NCBI GenBank assembly: GCA_020284085.1
Contig: JACEVL010000835.1
Span: 506,501-570,500, forward strand
DNA length: 64,000 nt
Direction: 5' to 3'
Origin: Aporrectodea caliginosa
Taxonomy: Eukaryota > Annelida > Clitellata > Crassiclitellata > Lumbricidae
Positions 1-16,100 of the stretch are shown in pieces. The translations under genes were made by a program, and so were the position numbers. Each line of letters begins with the position of its first letter. Position 1 is the stretch's first letter. The notes beneath the pieces were generated by a model. The model saw nothing but the letters and a program-made list of their open reading frames with translations. It was not told the DNA's origin and did not search any database.

Positions 1-460
1 GTAGACCTCGCTCTAAATGTTATCCAACGCGCTATCGGCTCCAGTTTCGGCATTTTTAGTCAACTTTGCTAATTCAATAATTTTCTAGTTACAGAATTAG
101 CAGAATAATTAACAAGTAAACCAATAGCTTTAACTGGTTGACGTTCGGGACAACATAAAAGTCTCATGTTACATAGCCTACAAGAATTACTTATACAAGT
201 TACAACTATTATTGAGATTTCTGTTCATTTACTAAAGTAAGTCCTGGTTCTGTTCTTGAATAAATTGAAAGCTGTTATATTAGTTTTAGCTCATCCGGGA
301 GAGAAATTTATAACGCTGGATCACAGCATTTTATTGAGAACTGCTTCAGTCTAGTCCTCGCTTTGTCTCTACTGTATCCCTCCGATGTCCTGGTGTTGTA
401 ACTATGCACATCTTAACTCTGGTCTATTAACTTATTAAACACGGCTGGCAGCAAGTACCT

Positions 461-697
461 CTAGAGGCTGTACATGAATAAACTGATCTGAAGATTGGTT
501 ATATCACGTACTTGCAATATGTCATGCTTCTTAAATATAGGTGATGTTTTAGATAACCAGGAAATATTGAATATGACCCTGATTGCACGTTTCTGAAGAA
601 TCACCAGATTGTTCAGACGTGTCGGATAATTAGATCCCCATGAAATATTGCAAAATGACAGGTATGGGAAAATTAAGGCATAATATAAATTTATCAT
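461..697 (-). mobile_element. LINE reverse-transcriptase 3' remnant
   Basis: The 78-residue frame matches the pattern that follows the palm of non-LTR (Jockey/CR1-like) reverse transcriptases: a start resembling LYYALIFPYLSFCN, then WGSNYPTRLN, then LQKRAIRVI. Only this C-terminal piece remains, with no catalytic YADD block and no endonuclease, so it is a dead fragment. The family follows from the motif pattern; the exact clade is not determined. Confidence 0.75.
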
Positions 698-1334
698 TAG
701 GGACCTACTGTAGGCAAGTAGTGTCTAACCCTAGATAGGATAGGGCCTACTGATGGTTCAGCTAGTAAAAAACGGCGTTTGCATTCAGAGTTGTTTATAA
801 TATTATTATTATCCGGTATGGGATAGACTTACATCGAACATAAACAGTAACTGACTAATTTGCTATATTAAAAATACTATCGGGCCTATCATAATTAAAT
901 ACTGGTAGACAAAAATTGATGATCACTGTAACTCACCTCTAACCGGCGTCTATAATGACATCTGCAAAGAAACAGTTGCTTAATTTGTCAGATTACGACA
1001 AGTGCACCATTAATCTCACAAATAACTCCCATACGGCAATTAAGATTTCACAGTGAACCGAACGACCAGACGTGTTATGTTATAACTCTTATATTACAAA
1101 TCAGTGCGTTTACTGGCATAACTCATATATCTGAAAAAATTCACATGGTCATTTCGATAGTGTCATGCAGCTCTAGGCGTGCGTTTCCTGTTCTGTTCCT
1201 GGTGGGTAAATACCACCCGCACTATGTACACCAACCTCGCATCATTGCCTGAGGCCGCTATCGGACGATCCTAATAGGTCGCGGCTGCGATCACCAAAGT
1301 CGGTTGATGTATTAAATTTTATTATTACTAAAAC

Positions 1335-1465
1335 TAAAACGGGTTATCGAGCCTTTAGGGTCGCTGGTCCACGTGCCTGGAACAGCCTTTCTGCACCTAT
1401 TCAGGAAGCAAAGGCCTCTTTGTTTTCAAAAAAACAGTTTAAAATGGACTTGTTACGGATCTTGA
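1335..1465 (+). mobile_element. LINE reverse-transcriptase C-terminal tail remnant
   Basis: A plus-strand translation reads GYRAFRVAGPRAWNSLSAPI and continues to a KKQFKMDLL block. This is the conserved end of many non-LTR retrotransposon ORF2 proteins (AF.VAGP..WNSLP....). Upstream frames are decayed. It is on the opposite strand to the remnant at 461-697 and so probably a separate insertion. Confidence 0.7.
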
Positions 1466-3404
1466 GCATTAGCATTTGCGCTGTAGCTGTTAGTAGATAC
1501 TTTATTATATATATTAGTAGATATATTAATATATATATATATATTGAATTTTACAATTACTAGAAGAGGAAGAAGAATTGCAGTACAGTAAGCTAGCCTT
1601 TTACAGTTATTTAATATTGCGATTGAAATAAGTATATGGCCTGTACATAGCGCACACTATCATACCGCGAGTGTTCAGTATTAAATGCCCGCATGCGGGT
1701 TGTTCCGGGTGATCCGTTAACCCCTTCCCTGGTTTTTTCAGGAATTTATATGCTTATAGCTTGTTTTTGGACGTATATATATATATAGTCGGTTCAATTT
1801 CAAATACGTTAGGGGATTGAATTTCAAAGACTTTCACCGATCACATGCAGTTTTTTCGGTTCAATTTCAAATACAGATATCACATTTGGATACAGGCTAC
1901 ATCTGGAAAGAATCGAATGCCCAGTTAAAGATAATGATCCGTTTACGTATAGAGCCATTAATTAATTGAAATCTGACGTTACAGACTATATTGCTTGAGA
2001 GGTTGTGAGGTACATTTTCAGGATAACGATGCTTATGAGGGCTGCATAATGTATTGTGTAATATAGTATTGTTATGTTTAAGAAATACTCGTGTTCGGAC
2101 ATGGGCGCCCGCAGAAAAATTTTGCAAGTACGGGAAGCAGAACCATGTAGCACAAAAGTCTTTTTTGGAAGGAAGCAGAAATCCTGTTGGCTGAAACATA
2201 TTCCTATACGGGTCCTCATGGGTCACATATGGGAACATGGGTGACTGTTTGTGGACATAGGCCTACCTGTAAGGAGGGCATGAATTTGAGGATATAGCCG
2301 TAGGCCCCTATATTAGTTGAAAAATTAACTTTACAATAATAAATAAATAACAGTTGAGAACAATTAACTCAATGTAACGTATGTTAACGTATGATCGGAC
2401 ATCGTATGTTTTAGCACATACATATATTTTTAGATACGAATAGTGTAAGTAATGAACAGTTACTGTTGTTTCCGAGAAATTTAATGCTGACTCTGCATAT
2501 GTGTAGGCCTGCATATGTGTAGGCCTGCACTTTTCCTTTCTATGCCTCTATTTCACAAGCGATGGATCATGGAAGATCAATCTGTTCGATTGTGATCTTA
2601 TTTAGTCATTTCTGGAGCACATCTGATGAGCTTTCTTGAATATGCCTTATAATAGATGAGCAATTTCGATTATAATTGTGACGCCATGGCTCAAAACCCG
2701 TCGCTTGTCGCTTCCTAGATATTGAGCTAGTAGCTGAAATAGGCGAGAGGGGTCAAGAATTATAGAATATTCTTCAATTCAGCAGTTGTCTGTGAATTTG
2801 CCATAATTTGCAAAGTATTAATCCCATTTTGATGCCGTTTGCTTTTCTCGATACAGATTATAGCCCTTTATTGCCCAGCAAAATTTCAGAATAATCAAGT
2901 CATGGTTGCTGAGGACTTTAATATTCAGAAATTTATTCCTATTCGATTTTCTCACTCTATACTAATGAAAGAATCAAACGAGTGTAACTTCAGTTAGGAA
3001 AAAGATATTTGTATTCTGTAAAAAGTATTTTGAAGCAGATTAATTGTAGCATATGACTGAATAAAAAGGTCAGAACCCGACGTGTAACGGGTTTGACCCC
3101 CTGTCTCACAATTAGTCATCACACAAAACCTACATTGTCTATAATGGGCCCAACAGCCTATAGGTGGGAACACGAAGAGCTTAGAAGTTTAGACGTGAGT
3201 GTAGACTCGTTGCATATATCGATTCATTTAGATAGTTCCCTACCTTACTTCGACAAACACGGGTTATCTATTACGTGGAGTCTAAGCAAAGTATGAAATC
3301 AACAATCATAGGCTGAGTTTCAGTGACCAGTATCGCAAAGAAAGCGCATAGTAACACCACATAACTAATTCCAGTTAGTAAAGAAAACCGGCTTAGAGCC
3401 AAAT

Positions 3405-4550
3405 CTAGACCGGTGTAGACTGTGTAGTAGGCTGAATAGACTCTCCCGTTTTAAACACTCCGGGGTCTATTTATCCCAGGATATATTGACGGGTGGAGTT
3501 AATTCTTACTAGGAATAATTGACCGGTGGAGTGTATTGATACTAGGACTAAAACACTCCTGTTTGTGAATAGACACTCCAGTGGAGTTGATTCTTCCTAG
3601 GACAAATTAAATGGGGAGTTGATTCTTCCTTGGACCAAATGACTTGTGGAGTTGATTCTTTCTAGGCCAAATTGAATGGGAGTTGATTCTTCCTTGGACC
3701 AAATGACTTGTGGAGTGGATTCTTCCTAGGACAAATTGAATGGGGGAGTTAATTCTTCCTAGGACAAATTGAATGGGAAGTTGATTCTTCCTTGGACCAA
3801 ATGACTTGTGGAGTGGATTCTTCCTAGGACAAATTGAATGGGGAGTTGATTCTTCCTGGGTCCAAATGACTTATGGAGTTGATTCTCCTAAGACAAATTG
3901 AATGGGGAGTTGATTCTTCCTTGGACCAAATGACTTGTGGATTTGATTCTTTCTAGGCCAAATTGAATGGGAGTTGATTCTTCCTTGGACCAAATGACTT
4001 GTGGAGTGGATTCTTCCTAGGACAAATTGAATGGGGAGTTGATTCTTCCTTGGACCAAATGACTTGTGGAGTGGATTCTTCCTATGACAAATTGAATGGG
4101 GAGTTGATTCTTCCTTGGACCAAATGACTTGTGGAGTGGATTCTTCCTAGGACAAATTGAATGGGAGTTGATTCTTCCTTGGACCAAATGACTTGTGGAG
4201 TGGATTCTTCCTAGGACAAATTGAATGGCGTAGTCTTAGTTAAGGAGTATCTTCTGTGTAGGACCAATTAACAACGAAGAAAACTCATCCAAACGAAAAC
4301 AGTCAAATACGGCACCCTATCATTTGGTCCCAGGAAGAATCAACTCCCCCATTCAATTTGTCCTAGGAAGAATCAACTCCACAAGTCATTTAGTCCGATC
4401 TTAAACGAAAACACTCCCGGGGTGTTTTTTCGCAGGTGGGTGTTTTTGTCCTAGTATGGATTAACTCTGGAGTTATTATATACTAGGATAAAAAACACTC
4501 CCGGAATCGTTTTGTAAGGGAAGTGCATTCAGCCTCCTACACCGGCCTAG
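3405..4550. mobile_element. foldback element with terminal inverted repeats and internal minisatellite
   Basis: The left end (from 3405) reads CTAGACCGGTGTAG, and the reverse complement of the right end (to 4550) reads CTAGGCCGGTGTAG. Inverted similarity continues inward for over 60 bp through GGCTGAAT and ACACTCC blocks. The interior is a tandem array. No coding frame is present, so this is a non-autonomous element. The terminal CTAG is self-complementary, so it may be a 4-bp target duplication or part of the repeat. The superfamily is unknown. Confidence 0.7.
3545..4240 (+). repeat. tandem minisatellite, about 65-bp unit made of two related 32-33-bp halves
   Basis: Two alternating half-units, beginning GGAGTTGATTCTTCCTTGGA and GGAGTGGATTCTTCCTAGGA, repeat about ten times with few changes. 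Both halves share GGAGT.GATTCTTCCT, so the present unit is a dimerised older 32-bp unit. A reversed copy of the same unit lies at about 4318-4395, so part of the array can fold back on itself. Confidence 0.9.
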
Positions 4551-6376
4551 CGCTACGACCCTTTGGCGTCTGTCCCATACACGCCGCTCCTGGAGACTTT
4601 TGTTACATAGGTCTAAGAGAGAATAGTGAATCTACGAAAGAAGACGGTTACTAGATAAAGAAAGTGAAGAACTTACCCGCTTTCATTTTTGGACAGCGCT
4701 GTTGCGGTATTCAACTATAATATTAAAGCCTGGCTCTTTACTAGTAATGCTTCGTGCCTCAATGGTCCTACGATCGATTCGCACAACTCCACATCGTTTC
4801 CTGTTCTGCTCTGGGCATACTGCCCGCACTGTGTAAAACAATACATCCTTGAGGGACCAGCTCTGTTGCTTTTCATCCTGGTCCTTAATAATTATTCATC
4901 AGACTGTTTTGGCTTTGCAGTCAAACACCGTAGTTTCTAATCGTCAAGATCTAATCCAATCTAATGACTTATATAGCGCCTTTATCGTAAGGCATCAAGC
5001 GATGATCGCTGGATTGACCACTGTAACTCACCTCTAACCGGCTTGACCAAGACACGTTTGCAAAGAAAACAGCGTAATGATTTTTCTAGTCAGAACTATA
5101 ACGAAGACACTCTAAATTCAGCATTATCACTCCCATATGTAGAAATCTGGCAGGGGCGGCTATATCAGTTTCACTGAATCGAAGGTATCGGAGTTGTTCA
5201 CACTGTTACGTCAGGACTTGTTCTTATAAGTTAAAAAGTAGTGCGTTAGTGTCATTCAACTCATAGCTCAAGAAAAATTCACAAGGGCACATTTTGAAAA
5301 TACAATTTGGGTTCTGTGTCTAGTTATGTCTATGAAGCTATTATGTACATTTTAAACTGGTCACTTAGTCTGTTTCCGGATGTTATCTGTGTACAAAATA
5401 TGAATACCATAAATGCAACTGAGGCTTGTAAACTCCAGATGTCAGTGCATAATTTAGAACCTCTGTAATCCAATCCACTAGGTGGCTTTGTAAGAACACA
5501 TCATGCCCGGAACAACCCACGCGTTAGCCTAATTATTAGGCAGCTCATGCAGGCGGGAATACACCAAGTAGCCTACAGACTTGCTATTTCAGTCGCAATA
5601 TTATGATGCCTTTAATTTTGAAAATACAATTTGGGATGGTTAGCGCCCTAGAACAACGTCTAACATGCGTCATACAAACATCCAAGTGCATCGTAATATC
5701 GTAAACTCCGGATTTGTAAAGCGTTACACTAAGGCTAAGAGCAGGGCACCAGCTGATGATGTTTTTATTATTTTGGCTCCAACGTAGAAATAATTATACC
5801 ATTTTCCTTTCAGAAGTAAGAATGCAATTTCTGGTTGAATTACTAAATGAATTACTAAAATTAAAATTAAATAAATTACTAAAATTAAAATTAAATAAAT
5901 TACTGAAATTGAGCAAGTCAGAGAATATGCAAACACAGACTTTCGTCAATGATAGTTTAATTCAACATTGGAACCAAAGTTATCTATAATAGCTGCTGAT
6001 AGTCGACACCATTAGCTCTTGTACTTCTTAGTAGCACAGTTTTAACAGTGATAGTGTTGTTTATTAACAGCAGTTCAGTACAGCATAACGGAAGATTAAA
6101 AGTATTTGAATGATATCACAGAAAAGCTCTGATTAACATGCCGATTATAATCATATCGGTGCTCAAAAACACTTAAAACGGCACACCAGACTAAAAAATA
6201 ATTACAAGATACTGCTAATTACCCTGTTCAATTATGGTGGATTTCTAGCGAAGGCAACTATGATAATAGTGTGTTGAATAGGAGAGTTATAGGAAATGAG
6301 CTGGAACGAGACCTAAGACTGAAGATCTAAGACTGAAGACCTAAGACTGGACTACTGAACAGCGCTTGTTGTTTAC
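4551..6376. other. intergenic stretch, no gene seen
   Basis: This stretch contains a repeat remnant at about 4960-5040 (TTATATAGCGCC followed by a GGCATCAAGCGATG block), the second copy of a duplicated segment (5013-5290) and ATTAAA-rich low-complexity DNA at 5840-5900. Any 3' exons of the secreted gene that begins at 10399 would have to lie here or beyond the window, but I could not recognise one. Confidence 0.4.
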
Positions 6377-10399
<4,023 letters not shown>

Positions 10400-11340
10400 C
10401 GTTTTCTTCTTATCTCATCATCACCATCTTCATCATCACCTTCATCATAATCCGATCAATCCAAGATTTCGCTGTTACGAGATTCGCTGAAACGACGATT
10501 TATTATTCGGCTAATTCGTAATTAAGAACATTGAGAGATCTAAAGATCGCACAGAAGTCGCTACAGACTGATTTCAGACAAGGATGTAAGTTATGCGTCG
10601 TTTAGTCGATGATGTTTGACTTAGAAAAGAAGAAAACTTTGAACGTCTTTGAGTTTAACTTCCTTAGCAACCGATGACGTCATCGTAAATAAATTATGGC
10701 GCTTTCCTTGACCAACAGTTATTCGTAAAATAATCTTTAATTTCTAAAAAGAAATGCGTGCGTCTGGAGGGGTCAATAATTGTCGTAACATTTATAGTTA
10801 AAAGGAACTTTGTTGAACCATCGTTGAATTGGCTGTTCCCGTCGTACGGTAATAGGCCTAAATAGCCTACAGTTCGCCAATTAAATGTAAAGCGCGTCTC
10901 GCCCCTCACTGGTCGGCCATACTTCTGGCGGGACATTCCTTTATGTAGGCCTATTACATGTATCTTCTTCTGGCAGACTGGCAAAGGTAGTCTTACACGA
11001 ACCATTCGTAAATCTTGTTTCCCTAAACTTACTATATTGCTCATCGGCTTTTAAATATTTGGATGTGTAACGTACAGCTCTTCAAGGCATCATCAAACAC
11101 TGATTACTTTAAGTGAAACCGTCATCTTACATGATATTCCGCTTCAGAAGCCAGGAATTGAATTTGTGGGTCAGCTGTAAGAAATGTACTTTTGATTACA
11201 CAGATGCTGGACAAAAAAATTGCCTTTATCGCGGCACACCAAAGACCAGAGTTTCACTATCAATCTACCAGACCAGATCAGGTGCATGCACACATTTTGG
11301 CCTAATGGCAATAAGGAACTCGAATTTATTACCATTTATA

Positions 11341-11620
11341 GAGGTGCAGAATGGTGTAGTGGTTAGCATGCTGGGCTGTCAGTAGTGAGGTTGGGGGTTA
11401 AAATCCCCGCCAGGGCAGAAATTAGGCTTGATATTTGTGCTCCGTGTGCGTCCCTGAGTACACTGATGGTGTGAAGATGAGACGGCGAGGGAGAGGACTG
11501 GATTGGCCACCCGCCCTTATATGCTGAGGCTAAGAAAATGAAGTCGCTAACACTTCATACCCAGTTACCCACACCACGGCTGCCTCAGGGCTTGCTTAAG
11601 GGACTGCTCTTCTTCTTCAT
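11341..11620 (+). mobile_element. tRNA-derived SINE
   Basis: The A-box TGGTGTAGTGG (11352-11362) and a B-box-like GGGTTAAAATCCCC give a tRNA-like head. A conserved-looking body with CACTGATGGTGTGAAGATG and a decayed tail follow. The related reverse-oriented copy at 39720-39850 supports a dispersed family. Confidence 0.7.
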
Positions 11621-12398
11621 AGCATTTTGATCTAAATGCATTCAAGACACAAAATGAACAACGGCAAACACTCGGTCCTAGTTAAACGGTTCCAGTTGTA
11701 GGCCTAATGATTGTAGCAATGCAATGACAATAGACACATTCTGCAGTCTCAGCAACAGCATACGGGTAATTGAGATCAAATTAAACATAGAATGGCAAGC
11801 GACAGACACAACTGAAACTTTAGAAACATCATAGACAAACGTGGGCGAGCGGAACCAACGGATAAACATTTAGAAAAATAAATCCAGATGACCAGATTAA
11901 TTACGAAACACCGTTTCTGTAATTAGCAATAGTTCACAGATCTACTCTTTAGATCAGATGCCTCCCTACAGTGTGCATACAAATTGTCTAACCTGATAGT
12001 AGAAGCAGCGCAGCATTACACAAGACCAATGAAAAAGCGTTGGTCAATACATGTATACGCATAAGCTGCACCCTTGATCAACAACCACAACTCAGAGCAT
12101 GATCAACTTAAAAATTTGCTGGCAGACTTTGTATACTGATCTATTCAGTGTTAAAATCTGCAAAATCCTTTTTAAAAAGTCATTTAAGAAAGTCATCAAC
12201 AAACATGTAAAAATATTATATTGAGCAAAGACAGCAGCCAAATTAACGTTTTCTGGATAGCCCAGAGAAATGAGCTGTAAGTTATCTTTGGATGTCTTAA
12301 TTCACACCAAATGTGTGGCCAGATGTTGAAAAAGGTGTTGTTCCAGGCTTGCAGCAAACACGCTTATTGCAAACCGAACACGTCTTTATGTCCACAGA

Positions 12399-12407
12399 TC
12401 AGATGAC
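12399..12407 (-). CDS. possible terminal coding exon of the SKICH gene
   Basis: A good acceptor (CTTCATTTTGCAG) precedes GTCATCTGA. In the phase set by the 13148 donor this adds Val-Ile and a stop. This is inference from splice signals only. An alternative acceptor at about 13.0 kb (TTTTACTGCTTAG) would add about 16 residues, and read-through of the donor would add seven residues to a TAA at 13127. Confidence 0.3.
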   Translation of the reverse strand, partial: VI

Positions 12408-13147
12408 CTGCAAAATGAAGAAATCAGTAAATAGCACACATTTCACGAATGTCTGACGGTTTGGCAAAACGATACGAATGTCTGATGATTTGAAAACAAA
12501 ACTGTAAAGTTTAATCAGTAAGAATCAGCTTCAAAGAGGAATCATTTGCAAACTCTATTCGTTTCAAATTTGCACACACCTTTAATAATATTAAATAAGA
12601 TGCTTTGGAATAGGTTCCTGAGAAACGTACAACCTCCTCGTCTTCTCTTCTGAACTGAAGACTCAAAACCTATCTTATTCTATGATAAACTGGCAGCATT
12701 GTTTGGCAATGACGCCAAACAGCTTCCCATGCATAAATATCAATTTAGATTGCGTTAAACACGTTTTGATCATCTCCCAGATTTTAATAGCAGGAAGACG
12801 AGTCATCTTCGTCTGCTGAAACTCTGAGAAACCCAGAATATCCATGTAAGAAGGCGTGTAAGAACGGAGGCCTTCTTACACCATACAGCTTCCACTGCAT
12901 AAATATCACTTTAGATTATGTCAACCAAAATGATTCTTTTGAAAACATCCAAAATATCCTAATAGTTATTGCGATCTGCATTCATTTGTGGCCAGTTTAA
13001 AATGAACTAAGCAGTAAAATGACTAGACACTTACACAGCATCTTCTGAGAAGCTTTAACGGAGAAGTAAATGTGGAATTAATTGTACAAAATAGCAATTC
13101 TGTTCCTATTAGTTGTTGCTAACCAGTTAGTAGAGGTGAGAACTCAC

Positions 13148-16100
13148 CGTGTCATGATCAGAGGCATTCAGGCGCATGCTGAAGGCTTGCTTATAATGGT
13201 CGTTTGCAAGCCTTACCAGTTCGGTATATTTCAACCACGTCTCCACCTGAAGATTCCACCCATCGGTCGATATTCTTTGCACATGTTCCTCTGCTGACCT
13301 CTCCTCATTAACCATAGGCCTACTCTTGACATTTTTGAAACAAGTCGTTTCATTCAAGAGACAATCCTGAAATTCTGTTCTCTCCTCATCGACCATGTTA
13401 CCAGTCATAGCTCTTTGTTCTGAAAAACACTTCTTAAGTGCGTTCATCCTCCCATTTAGTTTTGTCTGCAAAAGATATCCATATTCTATTTCACCTGCCA
13501 GGTGACTTCCAATGTCGGCTATGCCCTTCTCAAACTGCTCGATCATTAATGTGGAGGCGTCATCTGCCTTTTGTTGTTCCCAGCTCTCCCGGTGCATGGA
13601 TGAATCCACTTCTGCGGATAGACGCTTCTCCAGTTTAGCCATTTCTTTCTCAGCTGCTGTCCTCTCTTCTTCTTCTTTCTCTGTGAAGAGCATTTCTAAT
13701 TTCTTCTCCAGTTCCTGCACCATTTTCGTTGCATGATCAGACTTAGTAATTTCTTCCGACAGACGATTTTCAAGCTGTGCGTTCTCGTCTTTCGCTGCCT
13801 TTATCTGTTCCTCTTTTTCAGACAAAAGCTTCTCTAGGTTTTCTTGGCAGTCCTTCAATGACTGGCTCCTGTCAACACTCATGACATTTTCTTCGCTGCA
13901 ACACTTAATTAAGTATTCGTTCTTTTGCTCAACGTCCTTCTTCTCTTGTTCAGTCTTTGACAGCAGCTGCTGCCTCTCTAGTTTCTCAATCAGTAGCTGC
14001 TTCTCTTTTGCCTTTGTCTTTTCTTCTGATAGTTGCTTCTCTAGCTCGGCCTTCTCACCCTTCAGTGCCATCAGCTCAAAGAAGATCAGACTTGTCTTTT
14101 CACATTTCTTCTCCAGTTCCTGTGTGGTTTCTTTCGCACGACCAGAAGCAGTGATCTCTTCTAAAAAACACTTCTCTAACTCTGCCTTAATCTTCTCAAA
14201 TGCCTTCTTCTCTTCCTCTCTTTCATATATCTGCGTCAGAAGCCTGTCTTTCAGTTCATCTTCCAGTTTCTTTGACCTTTGAGAAGAAGCCATTTCTTCG
14301 GTAAGTCGTTTCTCAAGGTCTGCCTTTACAACTTCAGCGGCCTTCATCTCTCGCTCTCTCTCCGACAGATGCTTCTGTAGTTGTTCTTTTAGCTCAGCTG
14401 CCAGTTTCTTTGAGCTCAGAGATGAAGCTTTCTGTTCAGCAACACATTTCTCAAGCTTTGCTCTTTCCTGCTGATGAATCTTATCCTCCTTCTCTTTCTC
14501 CAACAAATGCCTCAGTAGTTTTTCTTTCAGCTCCTCTGCCATTTTCATCATGCGAGCAGAGGTCGCAGTTTCTTCCACGAGACGCTTTTCAAGGTCAGAC
14601 TTCATTCGGTCGGCTGCCTCTCTCTGCTGATCGCTAAGAACCTTCAGCGAAACAAACGTTGAAGCCTGCAAACATACAAATATCGCTGAAAAGGAAGTTT
14701 AAATGTTCAATGTTAGTGACATCCAAAACTCCTTAGCTCACGTAATGCTGCTTCCTGTTGAAATCAGCATAAAATCTAAATTGCCTTGCTTGACCTGCAA
14801 AATCATCAGCACCAGCACATCTTCCTACCTTCAATCACTACTAACTCCTTACATCCCTCCTCATTGCCTGCTATCATCAAGTACGGGCACGGCCTTTTAG
14901 CTGAGCCACGATGCAGAACAGTTATGGGTTTGCGTGCATTCTATGCCTCTGCCCCAAGGAATGAAATCGACTTCCATTCTCTCTTCATAGCTCAAATTCA
15001 CTTCTTTCCTCCAAAAAGCAGCTCACTATTTCTCCTTGGCTTTCAAGCACATGGATATCTAACTGCATCTTCTCCTGGCGGCTGACTATCCGTGCCTTAG
15101 ATTAACATTTCAGTGACCACAAGAGCATTACAAATTTAATTACTAGTAATAAAATAGCTCTTGAAAACTTGCTGTTTTTGATAGAGAGATCTTTTCAACT
15201 GACCTGAAAATGTCTATTTTCTTCCTCAACTCTGTCCACTCTTTTCCTCAGTTCATTCCTTGATCCAGTCAAGATTGCGACACATGATTCTAAGTCATCA
15301 ATGAAGACTGTATTATCAGACAACTGATTCATCATTTTCTCTTTCTCCTGAAACAGAAAGAAATCCGATCCAGATCCATGAAACTATGTAGCTGACGTCA
15401 AAGAAAGCATCTTTCCTCTGAAACTGTAAAATCTTATATGCAAATCAAATGATTTTGATGCAAAAACTGTGTGAATGTTATGAGCCTGCTGCAGTGGTGA
15501 GTGAAGATACTAAATATATAACCTTTTAAAAACCTCAAAGAAGCACTGCACAATTTGCTTTGGTTTGTTCACCACATCAATCACGATCGAAAGCAAAACC
15601 AAATTCACGGCAAAGCATAGAGGGTCGGTTGGAGAGATGACAACCTCAGAGAAGAAGCAATTTGGAAAATAAACCTTACTTTACTATTCTCAGCTATTTT
15701 AACCATCGACTCAACTCTTCATATTAATGACAGTTTATGAACTTAAAGTCTCCAGTTGCTTATAGTTTAAAGACTAAATGATTCTCTTTATTTACAGTCT
15801 AAATTACATGGTAGCTGATTGGTTAGAGTGCTCGCATTGTAACATGGAGAGTAAGGGTTCAATCCTCCTCCCCTGAGACGGTTAATGTGTAGGGACCTTA
15901 AGCAAGTCCTTCACTCACAATTGCTCAGCACCATCCATTGATGCTTGGTCATTTGACAGTGGTGCTTAATACATGCATGATAATGATGATGATAAAGCCT
16001 GAAAACCTCCTGTTTCATTTAGTTACCTCATCCAGTGCCCCAAGTTTCAGATCCAGTTCCTTAAATTCGTTCTCCTTTGCAGCAATCTGACACTTGTATT

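Larger units (their letters stand above)
1..3404. other. repeat-rich intergenic stretch
   Basis: I see no host gene here. The stretch holds two LINE reverse-transcriptase remnants (listed separately) and unique AT-rich DNA. A segment at about 909-1160 has a diverged direct copy at about 5013-5290. An open frame on the minus strand at 1897-2238 lacks a recognisable family and splice context, so I do not call it. Confidence 0.5.
10400..13147. other. spacer between the signal-peptide exon and the SKICH gene
   Basis: The part next to 10399 should hold the promoter of the FAMeT-trefoil gene, including a CAT/TCA-rich stretch at 10410-10450. A SINE occupies 11341-11620. From about 12.3 to 13.1 kb lies the putative last intron and 3' region of the SKICH gene. 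No zinc-finger exon is visible. Confidence 0.4.

Noticed and set aside
1897..2238. 113-codon minus-strand frame
   Set aside because: No recognised motif, no compatible splice sites for the secreted gene's phase, and it lies in repeat-rich DNA.
3545..4240. CRISPR-like regular repeats
   Set aside because: Units are contiguous without unique spacers, the locus is eukaryotic and there are no cas genes. It is a minisatellite within a foldback element.
10694..11044. 116-codon minus-strand frame
   Set aside because: No recognised motif and no splice continuity with neighbouring exons; the length is possible by chance.
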